Assembly: GCF_048564905.1 (NCBI RefSeq)
Contig: NC_133015.1
Span: 5,620,501-5,684,500, forward strand
Source of the DNA: Vicugna pacos
Taxonomy: Eukaryota > Chordata > Mammalia > Artiodactyla > Camelidae
Length of the DNA: 64,000 nt
Reading direction: 5' to 3'
In this document: positions 45,325-57,284 of the stretch, piece after piece
Numbering within the stretch: position 1 is the first letter of the stretch
How the letters are laid out: each line of letters starts with the position of its first letter
Notes under the pieces: generated by a model
The model's input: the letters and a program-made list of their open reading frames with translations, nothing else
What the model was told of the DNA's origin: nothing
Databases searched by the model: none
Made by a program: the position numbers and the translations under genes

Positions 45325-46260
45325 TAATTTGAATTATAACAGATGCATAAATATAAACTTTTAAAGATAATTATGTTGTGTCATGAACAAGTCTAGCACC
45401 TCCTTCTCATCTCTCTCATGACTATCTATTTATTAGACTTGTGAATTAGCCAGTGAAAAAATACAGTGGTATTTCAAATAGTATTCACAATTTTACTAAA
45501 ATTCCTAGCTTCTGCCTGAAACCAAAATTTTGCAGACACTGTTCTTATAAGATATGCTCATTTATCTGAATGTTTAAGGTAAGTTATTTCTTTATTGTCA
45601 ATTATGCTGAAGATGTAAAAGAGAATGGCCATTCATTTCAGTTGTGAGTTATGCGGGCCTACTAACAATCTATATTATTCTTCATAAAATTTCTCTCAGA
45701 GATTCATTCTTGCAATATTCTCTTAATTTGTATCAGTGAATATATTTTATTTATGATAACAGATAAAAGTTCTTGGTAGGTACATCTGTCAGAAGACTGG
45801 TCTTTTGTTCAAATGAAAGATATTACAGAAGAAATGTACAGAATACATATATATCTATTCAATTTTATTACAAACTATCTGAAACATGGTCTCCACATTT
45901 GAAAGAATAGAGTTTCCGGAGTGATTGAAAAGCATTAAAAAAAAAAAACTTTCCAACTTTCCCAAATGTGAATAATGCCTATGCACTGAGATGTATCCAA
46001 AATATTCTTTAACAAAAAGAAGAGAATAAAAATTGCTTTCAACCCAACATACCACCTATTATAGCCAGACTGATATTTTTGGGGGCACTTTCTTATCATT
46101 TTACTATGCTTGCATTATGTAGCTTTATTTTTTGAATGTTCTCTCCCCTACCCCCCAAGCTCATTATTTTGAACATATTTTCAAGACACTAAAAGAATAT
46201 TTTACAATAACTTTTATGTTTAGATTTGTTATATCAGTATCTTGATTTTTTTAAATTTCC
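45325..46260. other. AT-rich unique DNA, no gene seen
   Basis: No repeat family or exon recognised. Confidence 0.5.
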
Positions 46261-46261
46261 A

Positions 46262-46860
46262 AATGGAAATACATTCTTATTATTCAAAATTCATAAGTGA
46301 AAGGATACACAGTAAAATGGCTATGAAAGTTTTTTCTCCACTTCTGTCATCATCATCCTCCAAATTCTCTTCTCACTGGCAACTAATGCTATTATTTTCT
46401 TATAAATTTATCTGAAAGTAATTTGTGTATACACACACACACACACACACACATATATGTATGTAAATACATGTCTGGACATCCCCTTTTAAACATAGGT
46501 GTCATTATACCACACACTCTGTTCTGAACATTGTTGTTTTACTTTGTAAATTAACAATGTATTTTGCTTCTTAAATTAACAATGTAGCTTGGGGAACATT
46601 ACACACCAGTGAAGAGTTTTCACATCAAGTTTTTATAGCTTCATAATATTCTGTTTAATGGATGTGCTGTCTGATGGGCATTTTACTCCTACAAACAATG
46701 CAGCAACAAAGCACCTTGTCCATTCTTCATGTTGCACGTGTACGAATATACCTTCTGGGTAAATTTATAGATGTGGCATTCCTGACGGGCAAAGCCAAAT
46801 TTCTTCCATAAAGGCTCCTCCAGTTTATACTTCCATACATTTTTGATTTATCATAATTCA
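46262..46860 (-). mobile_element. LINE-1 3' end (reverse) with (CA)n
   Basis: On the top strand: TTATTATTCAAAATTCATAA, CTTCATAATATTCTGTTTAA, TGGATGTGCTGTCTGATGGG, CCTACAAACAATGCAGCAAC, GTTGCACGTGTACGAATATA, CCTTCTGGGTAAATTTATAG and ATGTGGCATTCCTGACGGGC. These match the reverse L1M 3' region. A (CA)n of 12 units lies at 46431-46454. TAAATTAACAATGTA is duplicated at about 46547 and 46572. Confidence 0.7.
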
Positions 46861-46864
46861 TTTA

Positions 46865-47784
46865 AATCCTCCTCTGTTATTGCCCTTCTAAGCTGTTTGC
46901 AATCATCTCTTACTAATACCCTAGGTTGCTAATAGTACTTGTGCCATCCTAAATTATTTTATAGTGAATAAATCATAGAAGTAAAAATGATGGGATTCTT
47001 TGACTGTTGACTGTTTAATTAGATTTTCACTTCGCTCTCTTAAAGAACTACATCATTATTTCTAAAGTTTTTTCCCATCATTCTCATGGACTTTCCCAGA
47101 ATTCCTTCACCTTTAAAACTGTAAACTCCAGTCTTCTACACTTTCATCACCTCCTTCTTCCCTTTCAAGATTTTTATACCCTTGTGTCTTCTCCACATGT
47201 TCTAGACTAACAGACTTCAATGTCTAATCTATCTGCTCCATCCTGTCTTCCCACGCCTTTGTATCAAGTCAAGATTCCTCAGCTCATCACTTTGGCTGTT
47301 TGCCAACATCCCTAACCCTTGTTCTGTTTCCTCTAGCTGGTAAAGCCTACATTTCAGTTCACTCTGCCTGAGATTTCTTTGCTTTAGGGACTTAGCTGCA
47401 GTGTTTTCTAGCCTTTCTTACAGACTGCTGAGCAAGGAGAAAAAGATGGGAAGCAATGCCTTGACAAAGGAAAAGGAAGTTCTACAGTGTGAAATTCTCA
47501 CTTCTCATCACTTCTCGGGTCAGTTCTCTGCCCCACTTCCCTACAGATGATACTTGTGGTCTTTGCCACATTCCAGAAACCCACTACTCCACCCTCCTCT
47601 TCCTCACTGGCAGGAGACGATTTCAGCAATTTACGAATGGAGAAAATGAAAGCCATCAAAAGAAGAATTCTCTCAGTTCTCTCCACGTTTCCCTCCCGTT
47701 TAATTACCCACATCTTTGCCTCCATTTCTCCAGTGAAAGGTTTGTACGACTGACTGGCTCTTCTGCTTAACCTCTTTCAGTAAG
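46865..47784. other. Pyrimidine-rich unclassified DNA, possibly decayed L2
   Basis: This stretch is rich in C and T on the top strand and directly precedes an L2 3' end, so it may be the 5' extension of that L2. I cannot match it confidently. Overlapping short frames at 47489-47770 on both strands show no recognisable domain. Confidence 0.4.
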
Positions 47785-48190
47785 TCCTCATCACTTTTAG
47801 GATAAACTTCTTAACGTGACCTACAGTGTCATTAAGGATTTGAACCCTTGCTGCCTCCTCATTTTTATGTCTCTTTACTTCCATGTATACTCCCACACGA
47901 TTCCCCAAGTTGCCATATTTCCCTTAATCCCTAACTTGTTTGAAATGCATTTCTCTTTCCTTACTATTCACCTGGTTATGCCTCCAAGTTTTTCAAGACT
48001 CAACCAAATGCAACATTTTCTAGAAAAATTTTCTAGACCCCTTGGTCTTGGTCAGGTGTCACTTCTAGATGTGGACTTTAATTATAGCATTTATCACACC
48101 ATAGACAATCACCAATTATGTAGACATCTATTCCATTACATTTACATGCAGAGTAGAAGCTAGATAAATACATTATAAAAATATTAATGA
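47785..48190 (+). mobile_element. L2 LINE 3' end
   Basis: TAGGATAAACTTCTTAACGT, GACCTACAGTGTCATTAAGG, ATTTGAACCCTTGCTGCCTC, TTCAAGACTCAACCAAATGC, AACATTTTCTAGAAAAATTT (compare CAAATGTCACCTCCTC), then ATTATAGCATTTATCACACC. This is clear L2 order. The 115-codon frame at 47816-48163 is an accident of this repeat. Confidence 0.75.
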
Positions 48191-48194
48191 ATAA

Positions 48195-49120
48195 ATTGGC
48201 TTGAATTTATTGTTTAACTTTGGTTTACATCTCACATTCACATCTCAAGAATTTCTAATACCAAATCCTTTCATTTGAAAATATAATCAAATTAATTGAT
48301 CATAGTGATTTTGTTCCCAAGAATTCTTCATTCTCATGTTTTCTCACTTCATTTTAAGAAAAAAACAATGTACTTCATTTGGGGTGGAGGGTGATCTGCT
48401 AAAAATCATCTTATTTTTATTTTACTCAGGTTAACCAAAATTCTCTTTATGTGAAACATCATTCTTCCTGTCAGTTATAAACTTAAGGTAGCGTTATAAA
48501 GACCAAGAGGCTCCAACTTTGACCTACCTTTTCTTTTTACACATTTGTGAAATATATTTTATAAGTTTGAATTTTTTTTTCTCAAAACAAATGCCTCAAT
48601 TTATGGTTTTAATTAAGAAGAAAGAAAAGAAGAAAATACAGCAGCTCCATTCTAGGAGCAAGCATGTAATAGTTCCATGTGAATCAAAATTTGAAAGAGT
48701 AATTAATTTCTGTTTCGAGGGTCAAGACTTCATAAAATCAACATTAAATGTAAGAACAATTTTAGATATGGTCTAGAACCTTAACAATGTCTTTAAAATG
48801 AGTGGTAGAAAGATTTAATTTGGGGCCATGGTTGGTAATGTAGAATTGTACTTTTGTGACCTCATGGTTTTACTATATGGAAATTACTAGATCTTTGACA
48901 GTTGTAATATTATTTAAATCACAAAAACATCAAACTGTCATCATGCAAGGAACTATTAGAGAACAGTACAGTCGAAGTTGTTTATTTCAAACAATCCCAA
49001 TGTTATTTCCTGACAAACGAAGGATTCAGTTGAGGGAAAACAAGACGTCGATTTATCTGGCTGTAAAAATTAATTTCCGAGCAAACGTCTACAGTTTTTT
49101 TATACTAGATACTAGTTAGT
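48195..49120. other. AT-rich unique DNA, no gene seen
   Basis: Frames at 48519-48776 and 48856-49119 (85 and 87 codons) have no recognisable domain. No repeat family recognised. Confidence 0.5.
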
Positions 49121-49124
49121 AGTT

Positions 49125-49300
49125 TAAAAAAATACTTATTGACGATCTACTTTATGCCAGACACTATCCTTGGCACTGGGGCTAAAATCATAAATAAGAT
49201 AGAGGTTGATATCTTGCAGATGTCACCTCGTAATTCAGAAGACAGTTACCTAACAAGTGGTAATAACATAAGAAAGCAAAAAGAGTTGTAGAAATACCAA
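49125..49300 (-). mobile_element. L2 3' end fragment (reverse)
   Basis: ATACTTATTGACGATCTACT, TTATGCCAGACACTATCCTT, GGCACTGGGGCTAAAATCAT and AAATAAGATAGAGGTTGATA match the reverse of the L2 end (TATTGAGCACCTACTATGTG, CCAGGCACTGTTCTAGGCAC). Confidence 0.75.
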
Positions 49301-49304
49301 GGAA

Positions 49305-50980
49305 AAACAATCTAACGTCTTCTGACTTAAAATTCAGTTCTAAAGGGTAAGTAACAAGTTCATTAGTTCAAGATGAGTGGCAAGGTGAAAATCATATGCA
49401 AACAATTAGGCAAGCTTAAAAAGAGTGAAAATTTAGGTAAACATTAGCACTGTAATTAACCCATGATCCATGATGTATGCATTTTAAAAAGCACAGATTA
49501 AACTAGAATCACTTTTAACTACTGTTAATTGTTTCCTAAATCCAGGCACTGTGATACAAACCTTGCCTAATTTAATATTACTCATCTTACCAGGAAAGTG
49601 AGACCCATAAATAGACAAAGATCTCAGAAGCTTAAAAGTCAAGTGATTTCTGAGGAACAGTACAAATGCACCCCATTAATCAAATCACAAAAGTAAAAGT
49701 TTGAACAAAGCATTAAATCTTGCCTGGCTAGTTATCACCTATAATTTCAAAATATAACCACTTGGTCATCATTAATATGTATTTCCATCAACTCTTGAAA
49801 AGAGTAGCCTGATCTAGTCAAGGCTGTCTTTTACAGGATTTAGTTAAAAATTTTTTTTTTCTTAAAAAGATTTCATAATTAATAAATGATTGAAGAATTA
49901 TAATTGCACTTTAGCATAAAACTGTGTTTGTTATCAATAAATCAAATAAAAGTGTGGGATTGATGTTAAGATACAAAGACATTAGGAATAAGTAATAGCT
50001 GAATGATTCCCATAACTGGGGTAATGAAATAGACAGGGCAAAAAATCTAAGAGAATGCATTAAAAAGACACAAGCCACAAAGTTTTATAAATCTCTAATG
50101 ATGTCATACAAGAGTACAATTATAAAATGACTCCATTGCTTTGGAAAAAATGTTGCTAAATATGGAAACGTTTCTCCCTTTCAAGTAATACCCCCCTTTC
50201 CTGTAATAACACGAAACAACGTGTATATATAGTTACAGTGCCTCGAGACATTTGGTGGAGTGAAATGGCCTCCCAGATTAGTGTTAAATCAGGAAAGGAA
50301 AATGCTATCAATAGAAACAAAAAGGAAAGCCACTCCTGCCACCAAAGAGCATTTAAAAGTTTAAAGTATACTCAAATTTTGATTATTACCCATTGCTAGG
50401 TTTAGAAAAGTGCTTGTGAAAATGACATCTTGTAATATCCCTTATCTGCTCGATGAGTCACTGCCACATAATTGAAGGATGGAGGGAAAACAGCTTTCAC
50501 TGCTTTTATTAACGCAAAGCAAATACAACTTCCAAACCCTATATTCCATTTATTCTTCAGAATGACAATTGGAAAGGAAACTAAGATTCTGGAAGTGTTA
50601 GAGTTGTGCTTTGCTATGAATAGGGAATAAATTGTTTTTCGATAAGCACTTTCATTGTCCATACAAAAATAAAATAGAGATTCTTAATTTCAGATTAGTC
50701 TTTTCATTTTCTGATAGTTTTATAAATTCTATGTATTGCAGAGAAATTTATGGGTGCAAAGGCAACTCCTAAAATTGAGCATCTGTGATAATCCACGACA
50801 AATTGTACTTTAATATCTGTCAGAGTTAAAGGTCTACATGATCAAGAACAAATTTTTTTTTTAAATTCTGACTAATGTCATTGTACTTATACTAAAATGA
50901 AGTAATGTTGACAGAAAGTTCCTATGACACGATGTTAACAAAATACAGAATATTAATAATACATTTTGCCCTTATCAGTC
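49305..50980. other. Unique DNA, no gene seen
   Basis: No repeat family or exon recognised. The reverse 86-codon frame at 50402-50662 (starts MDNESAYRKT) has no domain I recognise. Confidence 0.5.
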
Positions 50981-50984
50981 TCGG

Positions 50985-51080
50985 TCACCTGCAGTCAGTG
51001 TGTATTTATCCATTTGTATATTCCGAGTGCCTGGTTCACAGTAGGGATGCAATAAATATTTATTGAATTAATGACTAGAC
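50985..51080 (+). mobile_element. L2 3' end fragment
   Basis: TATTCCGAGTGCCTGGTTCA, CAGTAGGGATGCAATAAATA and TTTATTGAATTAATGA are the L2 terminal sequence. Confidence 0.75.
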
Positions 51081-51264
51081 AGAGGTTAATGAGTACTTTG
51101 AAAATGCATGACGAGCAGTAAATAAATCACTCATCGTTCTCTTTGGAACAAGGTCAATCATCTAGTACCTTCAAAGATGTATCAGGTCAGGGAACGAAGC
51201 GTCATCAGGAAGAGAGTGTGCTCGGCAGCAGATGCTGAGGGCTGGTATTGTGATTATTATATCA

Positions 51265-51440
51265 TAGTAAGTCCTGTACCACCTGCTCATCTGACCTCAA
51301 GGAAGTAACAGTCTCTCAAAACCTTAGTATCCTCTGCCTTCCTCTTTGGTAAAACAGGATACCACGTTCAGATGGATGTTGTAGTAAATGAGTTAATAAA
51401 TGCAAAGTGCTTAGACTAGCCATAAGACTGGAGCTTGAAA
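51265..51440 (+). mobile_element. MIR SINE
   Basis: CACCTGCTCATCTGACCTCA, AGGAAGTAACAGTCTCTCAA, TTCCTCTTTGGTAAAACAGG, AGTAAATGAGTTAATAAATG, CAAAGTGCTTAGACTAGCCA. MIR order from the tRNA-related part to the end. Confidence 0.75.
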
Positions 51441-51529
51441 GGGCATCCATTAATGTACTGAAAAGCTTTTGAGAACTTGAAAGCATCCAACGTCTGTGCT
51501 GGGCAATAATGAGTAACCTCTCCCAGAGT

Positions 51530-51900
51530 CTCTGCCTCAAGGAGCCAAAGTAGGGCAGACACAAGCGTATTTTAGAGTCATGTACATTTTACCAAAAGAA
51601 CAGAGAGGAAAGACAGCTGAAATAGACTGACAAAGGAGACGGGGTATGCTTGAGTTGAGTTCTAAAGGATAAGAAGGGATAGAGTTACCAGTTAAAACTG
51701 AGGTTGAGGTTAGGTTTCTCAGCGGAGAAAACAGCACGGATGAAGACAGGTTGGACCCGAGACGCCACTAGAAAGATCTCAGGCAATCAGACTAGATAAA
51801 ATGACCAGGAGTAAGGTCTCATGTAAATTGTTCTGAGAACGAACATATTTCTAGGACGGCAAGTACAATGATAAAAGAGGTGTGAAATTTACATGGAAAC
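51530..51900 (-). mobile_element. L2 3' region (reverse)
   Basis: The top strand shows TTGAGTTGAGTTCTAAAGGA, TAAGAAGGGATAGAGTTACC and GAGAAAACAGCACGGATGAA. This fits reverse L2 (GAGCTGGGCCTTGAAGGATG, a GGCAGAGGGAACAGCATGTG block). Diverged; the ends are approximate. Confidence 0.55.
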
Positions 51901-52690
51901 TGACATTAGGATAATTTCAGTCGCCTTAACTCAGAGTTCCTAAAAGCAAGAGATTGAATAACTGAACTGGTTTACTAATATTTAAGAAAATAAGTACATA
52001 TAAGGAAGTTTTGGATATTTGATTATCTTGGGTTTTTATGATTGATTTTGTGTTCTAGCAGGTTTAGGTTAAATCTGTTTTTTGATATTAAAGTCCTGAA
52101 TGACATAATTCTTTCATACAAAGAAAAAGGTCCAGAATCCTACAAAATACTATATTTTTTCTACAAATAAAAAGATCTGAGTAATTCAGGGTACCTATTT
52201 GAGCAAAGATCAGTACTTTTGGCTAAATCACAGATTTATTCTATTTGAACTTATTTTTCTTTACTTTAATTACAGACTTCTTCTTTTCTCATAATAAACT
52301 CTCTTTTTTTTCCTGCTGGAAGAAGATAATCCCACTTTTCTGGTTTCATATTCCACAGTGAACACCTTATCTTTTATACCAGACTCAAGGTATGCCTTAT
52401 CCAGTCCTGAAGCCTTGAAGAATTAAAAAAAAAGGGTTAACACGAAGGAAGTTGGTCTGTTTTGCAGTGACATTAACTAAACAATCAAGGAGCCCAGTTA
52501 ACAGCCAAAGATTTGCTCACACAATAAGCCTCCACTTTAGGATTTTTCCCCAGTCAATGTTCCCAAATTCTGTGGAGTGCCTGCTTCACTTTTGTTTCCC
52601 TTCGCATGGCCGTGCATTTTACATTATACAATGTATAGTTATCCCAATTCAATCCATAGAAAAATAACTTGTTGCAGATCATATGAATCT
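51901..52690. other. AT-rich unique DNA, no gene seen
   Basis: No repeat family or exon recognised; the 71-codon frame at 52452-52667 has no recognisable domain. Confidence 0.5.
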
Positions 52691-52694
52691 GCAC

Positions 52695-52935
52695 CTGGCT
52701 TTTACTCATTCATAAAATGAAGGTTTCCTGAGTTCCTCCCATGTGCCTGGCACTGCGCTAGGAAATGGGATTCCAAAATGAATAAGACACAGTCCGATCT
52801 CCCAAAAAGCTGTGACTGTTATGAGAGAGAATTATGGGATAAAAAAGGTACTGAACACTGAATGTTAAGGGAGAGCTTCCTGAAGGATTAACGGCATGAA
52901 TTAGTTCTTAAACTAGATGAGAAAGACTCGCCCAA
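52695..52935 (-). mobile_element. L2 3' end (reverse)
   Basis: TCCTGAGTTCCTCCCATGTG, CCTGGCACTGCGCTAGGAAA, TGGGATTCCAAAATGAATAA, GACACAGTCCGATCTCCCAA and a decayed continuation with GAGAGCTTCCTGAAGGATTA. A clear reverse L2. Confidence 0.8.
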
Positions 52936-53159
52936 GTGAGAAAGAGCACAAAGAAGTGCCACCAGAGATGCAACTAGTGCACATGGCCAGATCAGCAGAA
53001 TGACCTCCAGCACCAGGTGCCCAGCTCATGGTTTTAACTCCATCGTCCATCTGGAACGAGGGCGCCATCTTGAACAGCTGCCAAGCTGATGTCAGCTGTG
53101 AGGCTCTTTATCAACCGAAGGAGAACACCCTCCTTCCACTGTCTCTGCCTCCATGCAAA

Positions 53160-53310
53160 CCATTGGTCCTTAACCTGGCAAAGGTTTCAGGTAGCCTGTG
53201 AAGCCCATGAAGTTACATAACAGCAATCTGTATGTCTGTGTGCAGTCTTCTGCAAAGCGTTCAAAAGCTCACATCAGATTTTCAAAAGGTCTGCCTTCCC
53301 CTCCCCAAAC
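53160..53310. mobile_element. Possible hAT-type MER fragment
   Basis: GGTCCTTAACCTGGCAAAGG, CCCATGAAGTTACATAACAG, CTGTATGTCTGTGTGCAGTC and CATCAGATTTTCAAAAGGTC resemble the middle of a common non-autonomous MER element. That element has GGTCCATGAACCCCCTGAAG, a TGTGTGTGTGCATTTTTCTG stretch and CATCAGATTCTCAAAGGGGT. The name is left open. Confidence 0.45.
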
Positions 53311-54065
53311 ACAGAACGTCTAGATGTCTGAGTGCGCGTCTCCATGCTGCTGGCTACCAGTGCCCTGCCCGTGCATCTCTGGAATGACTCTGGTCTGCAT
53401 AGGTAGTCTGTCCACCCTGTCTGCCTTACCTGAAAGAGGCTCCATCTCCTTCTCGCTGGTACCCACCCGCAGGACCCTCACATTACAGCGTATGCTCATT
53501 TTGGTCTTTGTAGAAGCCATCCAGTCTTCCCATCCCGTCTGCCTCGAGGCCAGAGTTGTGCTACTTCTGACACTGACTACTTCTGAAAGGGCACGAAGCT
53601 CTTTCTTATATCTAATCCTATGTGTGAATTATAACTTCTGCCAGTCTTTTCTGCTTGAGACGGAGCCTACCCTTGCGTTTGGCGGAAATACAAACATACA
53701 TACCTACCTATATACATACATAAAAGGGCACAATATTTTGCAAAGAGAAAGGCAGTCAAAGTTTCATTTCCACTTAAGGCTGTAAAACGTTCTCTTTGCT
53801 TCTACCTATGTGCTCCCAAAGTATTCAAAAATCGGTTTGAGACCCACGGAACTTGTCTGAGATAATGTTAATGAAACAATCACGCTTACTTAATTCGTTT
53901 CTGAATAAGAGATGCTCACGTCATTGGTACCGTGACCCTGAATGAGGACAGTATCAGCATCAGCCTGAGACAGTTGTTCGAGACGACAGTCATTGTCCTT
54001 TCCTTCCTCTGGGTCGCCTTAGCCTTTTGGGTCTGCTTCTCTGATTGCGGTCTCTTGTTTTGACT
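53311..54065. other. Unique DNA with the longest open frame, not supported as a gene
   Basis: A 153-codon forward frame (53324-53785) is the longest in the window. Its product (starts MSECASPC, later LVCIGSLSTLSALPERG) has no domain I recognise, no clear signal peptide and no visible splice context. Its 3' part runs into a CATACATACCTACC-type simple repeat at 53693-53722. I treat it as chance. Confidence 0.4.
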
Positions 54066-54069
54066 GTTT

Positions 54070-54220
54070 GTAAATTATGCGTGTTCATTTATCTCTCTTG
54101 TTGGATTTTAAACTCTTTGTGGGCATGGAATCTGGCTTGCCCCTGTTTATGTCCCTTAGCCCTAAAATGCATTCTTGGCATGCAGCCCAACAAGCTTAAC
54201 AGGACAAATAAATAAATTGT
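54070..54220 (+). mobile_element. L2 3' end fragment
   Basis: TTCATTTATCTCTCTTGTTG, GATTTTAAACTCTTTGTGGG, CATGGAATCTGGCTTGCCCC, GTCCCTTAGCCCTAAAATGC, CATTCTTGGCATGCAGCC and a GGACAAATAAATAAATTG end follow L2 order. Confidence 0.65.
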
Positions 54221-54224
54221 ACGA

Positions 54225-54820
54225 TAAAATGTTGCTTCCTCACGAGTCATTACGTGCACTCTCACGCCTCCCTCATCCCTCTGTGTGCTGAGATATCACA
54301 TCTGAAGTACTATACTGAAGTCTCTTGGAGATTGTTAAGCACCTCTGGATGTTGAAATTTTAAATAGCCAAGAACTCCAATTGTATATTACACGTATATG
54401 TACACACAGCCACATGTAGGTGAGGGTGTGAGAGTAAAAATCTTACTCATATAAAGGAATATAAGGTAATACAAAATGATATATCAAGGAACTATGAGTT
54501 AAATTCTTAGCACTTAGAACTGTCAGATTCTATGACAATCTAATTAATTCTTTAAAAGCTCTGATGAGACACAGTAGGAAATACTGTACTGCATCTATTT
54601 TAAGCAGTGTACCCAAATGAGATAAAGGTGGCCGCTGTAAATCAAACTGATAAAATCAGGAAATGAGCTAACTTTTCCTCTGAGGAAAAAGTACAAAAAT
54701 ATCTTAATTATAGATCATACATATATACAGAAATGCAAAGAGCATTTTTCCTTTCTTTTAGATATTTTTATTTCATGGTCAATTACATTTTATATTTAGA
54801 AAAATAAAGGTCAAGAAAGA
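54225..54820. other. AT-rich unique DNA, no gene seen
   Basis: No repeat family or exon recognised. Confidence 0.5.
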
Positions 54821-54821
54821 A

Positions 54822-54962
54822 GGAGGGGGTTACAGCTCAAGGAGGTAGAGCGCATGCTTAGCATGCATGAAGCCCTGGGTTCAATCCCCAGCACCCCCTC
54901 CAAGAAAAAGTAAACCGAATTATCTTCCCCCATCAAAAAAATTTTTTAAAAAAAGGAAAAAG
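54822..54962 (+). mobile_element. Camelid tRNA-derived SINE (Vic-1 type), full length
   Basis: The head GGAGGGGGTTACAGCTCAAG holds the A box. GGTAGAGCGCATGCTTAGCA and TGCATGAAGCCCTGGGTTCA lead to the B box (GGTTCAATCCCC at 54879-54890). Then come AGCACCCCCTCCAAGAAAAA, an AAACCGAATTATC block and an A-rich tail. The pol III promoter boxes look intact and the match to the camelid consensus is close, so this is the youngest SINE here. A 9-bp AAGAAAGAA repeat at 54813-54821 and 54963-54971 is a plausible target-site duplication. It is not a tRNA gene: the acceptor stem is absent and the body continues into the SINE tail. Confidence 0.9.
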
Positions 54963-55110
54963 AAGAAAGAAATGTGGGAAAATACATGAAAAGTTCAACA
55001 CCAAACACAATAATGTTCTGTGAACAATGCAATTCTGAAAGCCAGACAACATCTGTTTAACTCTTGAGAAAAAAATAGCTGGCTGAGACTTATAATGGAA
55101 ACACAAGATT

Positions 55111-55160
55111 TTCCCTTCTAAAGAGTTCCCTTCTAAAGATTTCCCTTCTATAGAGTTCCG
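55111..55160. repeat. 15-bp tandem repeat, 3.3 copies
   Basis: Units TTCCCTTCTAAAGAG (55111-55125), TTCCCTTCTAAAGAT (55126-55140) and TTCCCTTCTATAGAG (55141-55155), then a partial TTCCG. Copies differ by only one or two bases. Confidence 0.9.
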
Positions 55161-57284
55161 TCAACAATTAATGCTTTTAACAACATACCAAATCAGTACT
55201 GATAAGCACTGTTTTCTTTATTTTTTACTAGTAGGAGGAGAACCAAAGTAATCTCATAATACAGAGGAAAAGACAATATATCACTGGGCTTTATAATATT
55301 GGCAAAAATCTACCCACATGTAAATTTTGTGTCTAACTTAATTCTGATACATTGATCCACTTTGTAACAGCTGCATTACATTTTAGGTTGTAAATAATTA
55401 GTATTGAAATATGAGGAATGAACTACAAATCTGAAGACAGCTGATCCGCCTCAGCCTTTGGCAGCGCACCGCTCTGTTACCTGTCTCGTTAGTGACTTAG
55501 GAAAAAAGGAAGCATCAACAACCAGCCAACTGTCACCCTGAACAAAGTTGGAAAGGTCAGTCTGATGCTTTGATGGTTAGACAGACTGCCTTATGGGTAA
55601 GAAACATTAAAAAAAAAAAGCATATAAAGGAAAAAGGAAGAGTTGTACTGCCCTGTCTGTGGGGAACCATTTATTAAATGGGTCAAGGAACACATATTTC
55701 AAGTAAGACTGTTGGCAATAAAGGGCATAGATTCAGTCTGTAATAAACATCAGGCTGATGTTCACAGAAATAACACTGTCAGGGCTGCCCTTTAGAACAT
55801 TGATCCCTCCCAGTAAATACCGGGTACAAGAACAATACAGCAAGTATGGGCATTTTGAACTATATTACAGTAAAAAAAAAAAAAAAGTCCCAAATGGAAA
55901 GCAGAGGGGAGCAGCAAGTAACGCCAAATAGTCATAATTCTGAGATGCTGGCTAAAGACTCTTAGCCACAAGGCAAATGTGTCTGTGGTATTGTCAACTT
56001 GTATTGAAAGTACTCATTTTAATATATTAGGGATGGCAAAAGCAAACACTTAATGAGATTTTTCAAATCTGTTATTCTAAGCATTGTGTTGCTCCCTCAT
56101 TGTGAGAATTACCTAGTCTTAGTAACACTGATGTGGAGCCATGACTTGTCTATCAGCTACTCAGAATTCAAGCCCTCCTAATCCAAAATCTAAGTAAGGC
56201 AGATTTTTAAGTCAAATCCTAATTCATAATATTGCACAACAATTTGGCAGGTGTGTCCACTATGCACACAAAGAAAGAAAATACATATGTAATTAAATTG
56301 AAATTGTCATGTGAATGTAATTGATCAATGTTGCCTCTGGGCGGAACACCTGAAATTATATTACAGTCATCAGAATTTTTTAGCAATACTATTGTATCAA
56401 CTTTTCACTCTCTCTTTCTCTCAGATTCAGTTTCTCAGCACTGTCTGAATTGGGGAAATAACCTAAAGGTTGATGGGAATTTTGAAGTAAAAAATAAGTG
56501 TTTCTGAACAATGATGAAACATTTTAAGACAATGATGAACACCAGAAATGGACACATTGTAGCTGACTGTACATCAGTTAAAAAGTAAACAAATAAATTA
56601 ATTAACAGAATGACCATTATCTCACTACAAAACTCATCAAGGTAGCTGCAGAATTGGAGGATTTCAAACGGATTCAAGAGGGAACTGACCCAAGGCCAAC
56701 ATTTACCCATAGTGACCGAATTCTACTTTCTTTGGCTAGAATTAATCACATTTACTCAAGTAGGAAGAGGAGATGATATTAAGACCTTCCCACAATCTAG
56801 TTCTTTACCTGTTTTTGTACCTCACCAAACGCGGACGGTAGTGGGATACAGGTGTCCTCCACCTGGCTACTCCCAGGTGTTGAGAAAAGATATCCAGGCA
56901 CAAGCAGAACTCATGCCTGGATCAAAATTTATAAAAAGGGAAGGTGGATTATCACCAGTTCAGTGTCTTTCTGGAACATGAAATTTGGCAGCTGTTAAAT
57001 TAAATTGATAGAATTTTTTTTTTTACATTTCACCCCTTTTCCCCACAAAGTTGGAAAAATGAAGCCAGTGAAACAGGACTTAATAAGATGTTACTTTCCT
57101 GCAGTTCAAAGTTAAATAAAATTCCATAAAGTGCCTAACTTTTGCATGAGATACATGTGGGGGAAAAAAATGCAAGGAGCTTTGCTCTTTCATAGGCCTT
57201 CAAAAAAGCAATTTAAAATTGAATAAAAAAGAAAGATATTATCTGAACTGTAGGTATTGTGAAAATTGTGCTTCGAAAATTAAA
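55161..57284. other. Unique DNA, no gene seen
   Basis: No repeat family or exon recognised over about 2.1 kb. Less AT-rich patches at about 55430-55600 and 55660-55830 are unique. Frames at 56435-56710 (reverse, 91 codons) and 56712-56981 (forward, 89 codons) lie end to end but show no domain. Confidence 0.45.

Noticed and set aside
47816-48163. 115-codon frame
   Set aside because: It lies within an L2 3' end, which does not code for protein in this part.
53324-53785. Longest open frame, 153 codons
   Set aside because: No recognisable domain, no clear signal peptide, an end that runs into a CATA-type simple repeat, and an overlapping reverse frame. A frame of this length can arise by chance in 64 kb.
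54822-54895. Possible tRNA gene
   Set aside because: A and B boxes are present, but the acceptor stem does not close and the sequence continues into a SINE body and A-rich tail.
56435-56981. Two end-to-end frames of 91 and 89 codons on opposite strands
   Set aside because: No domains and no promoter-like features between them; the divergent layout is probably coincidence.
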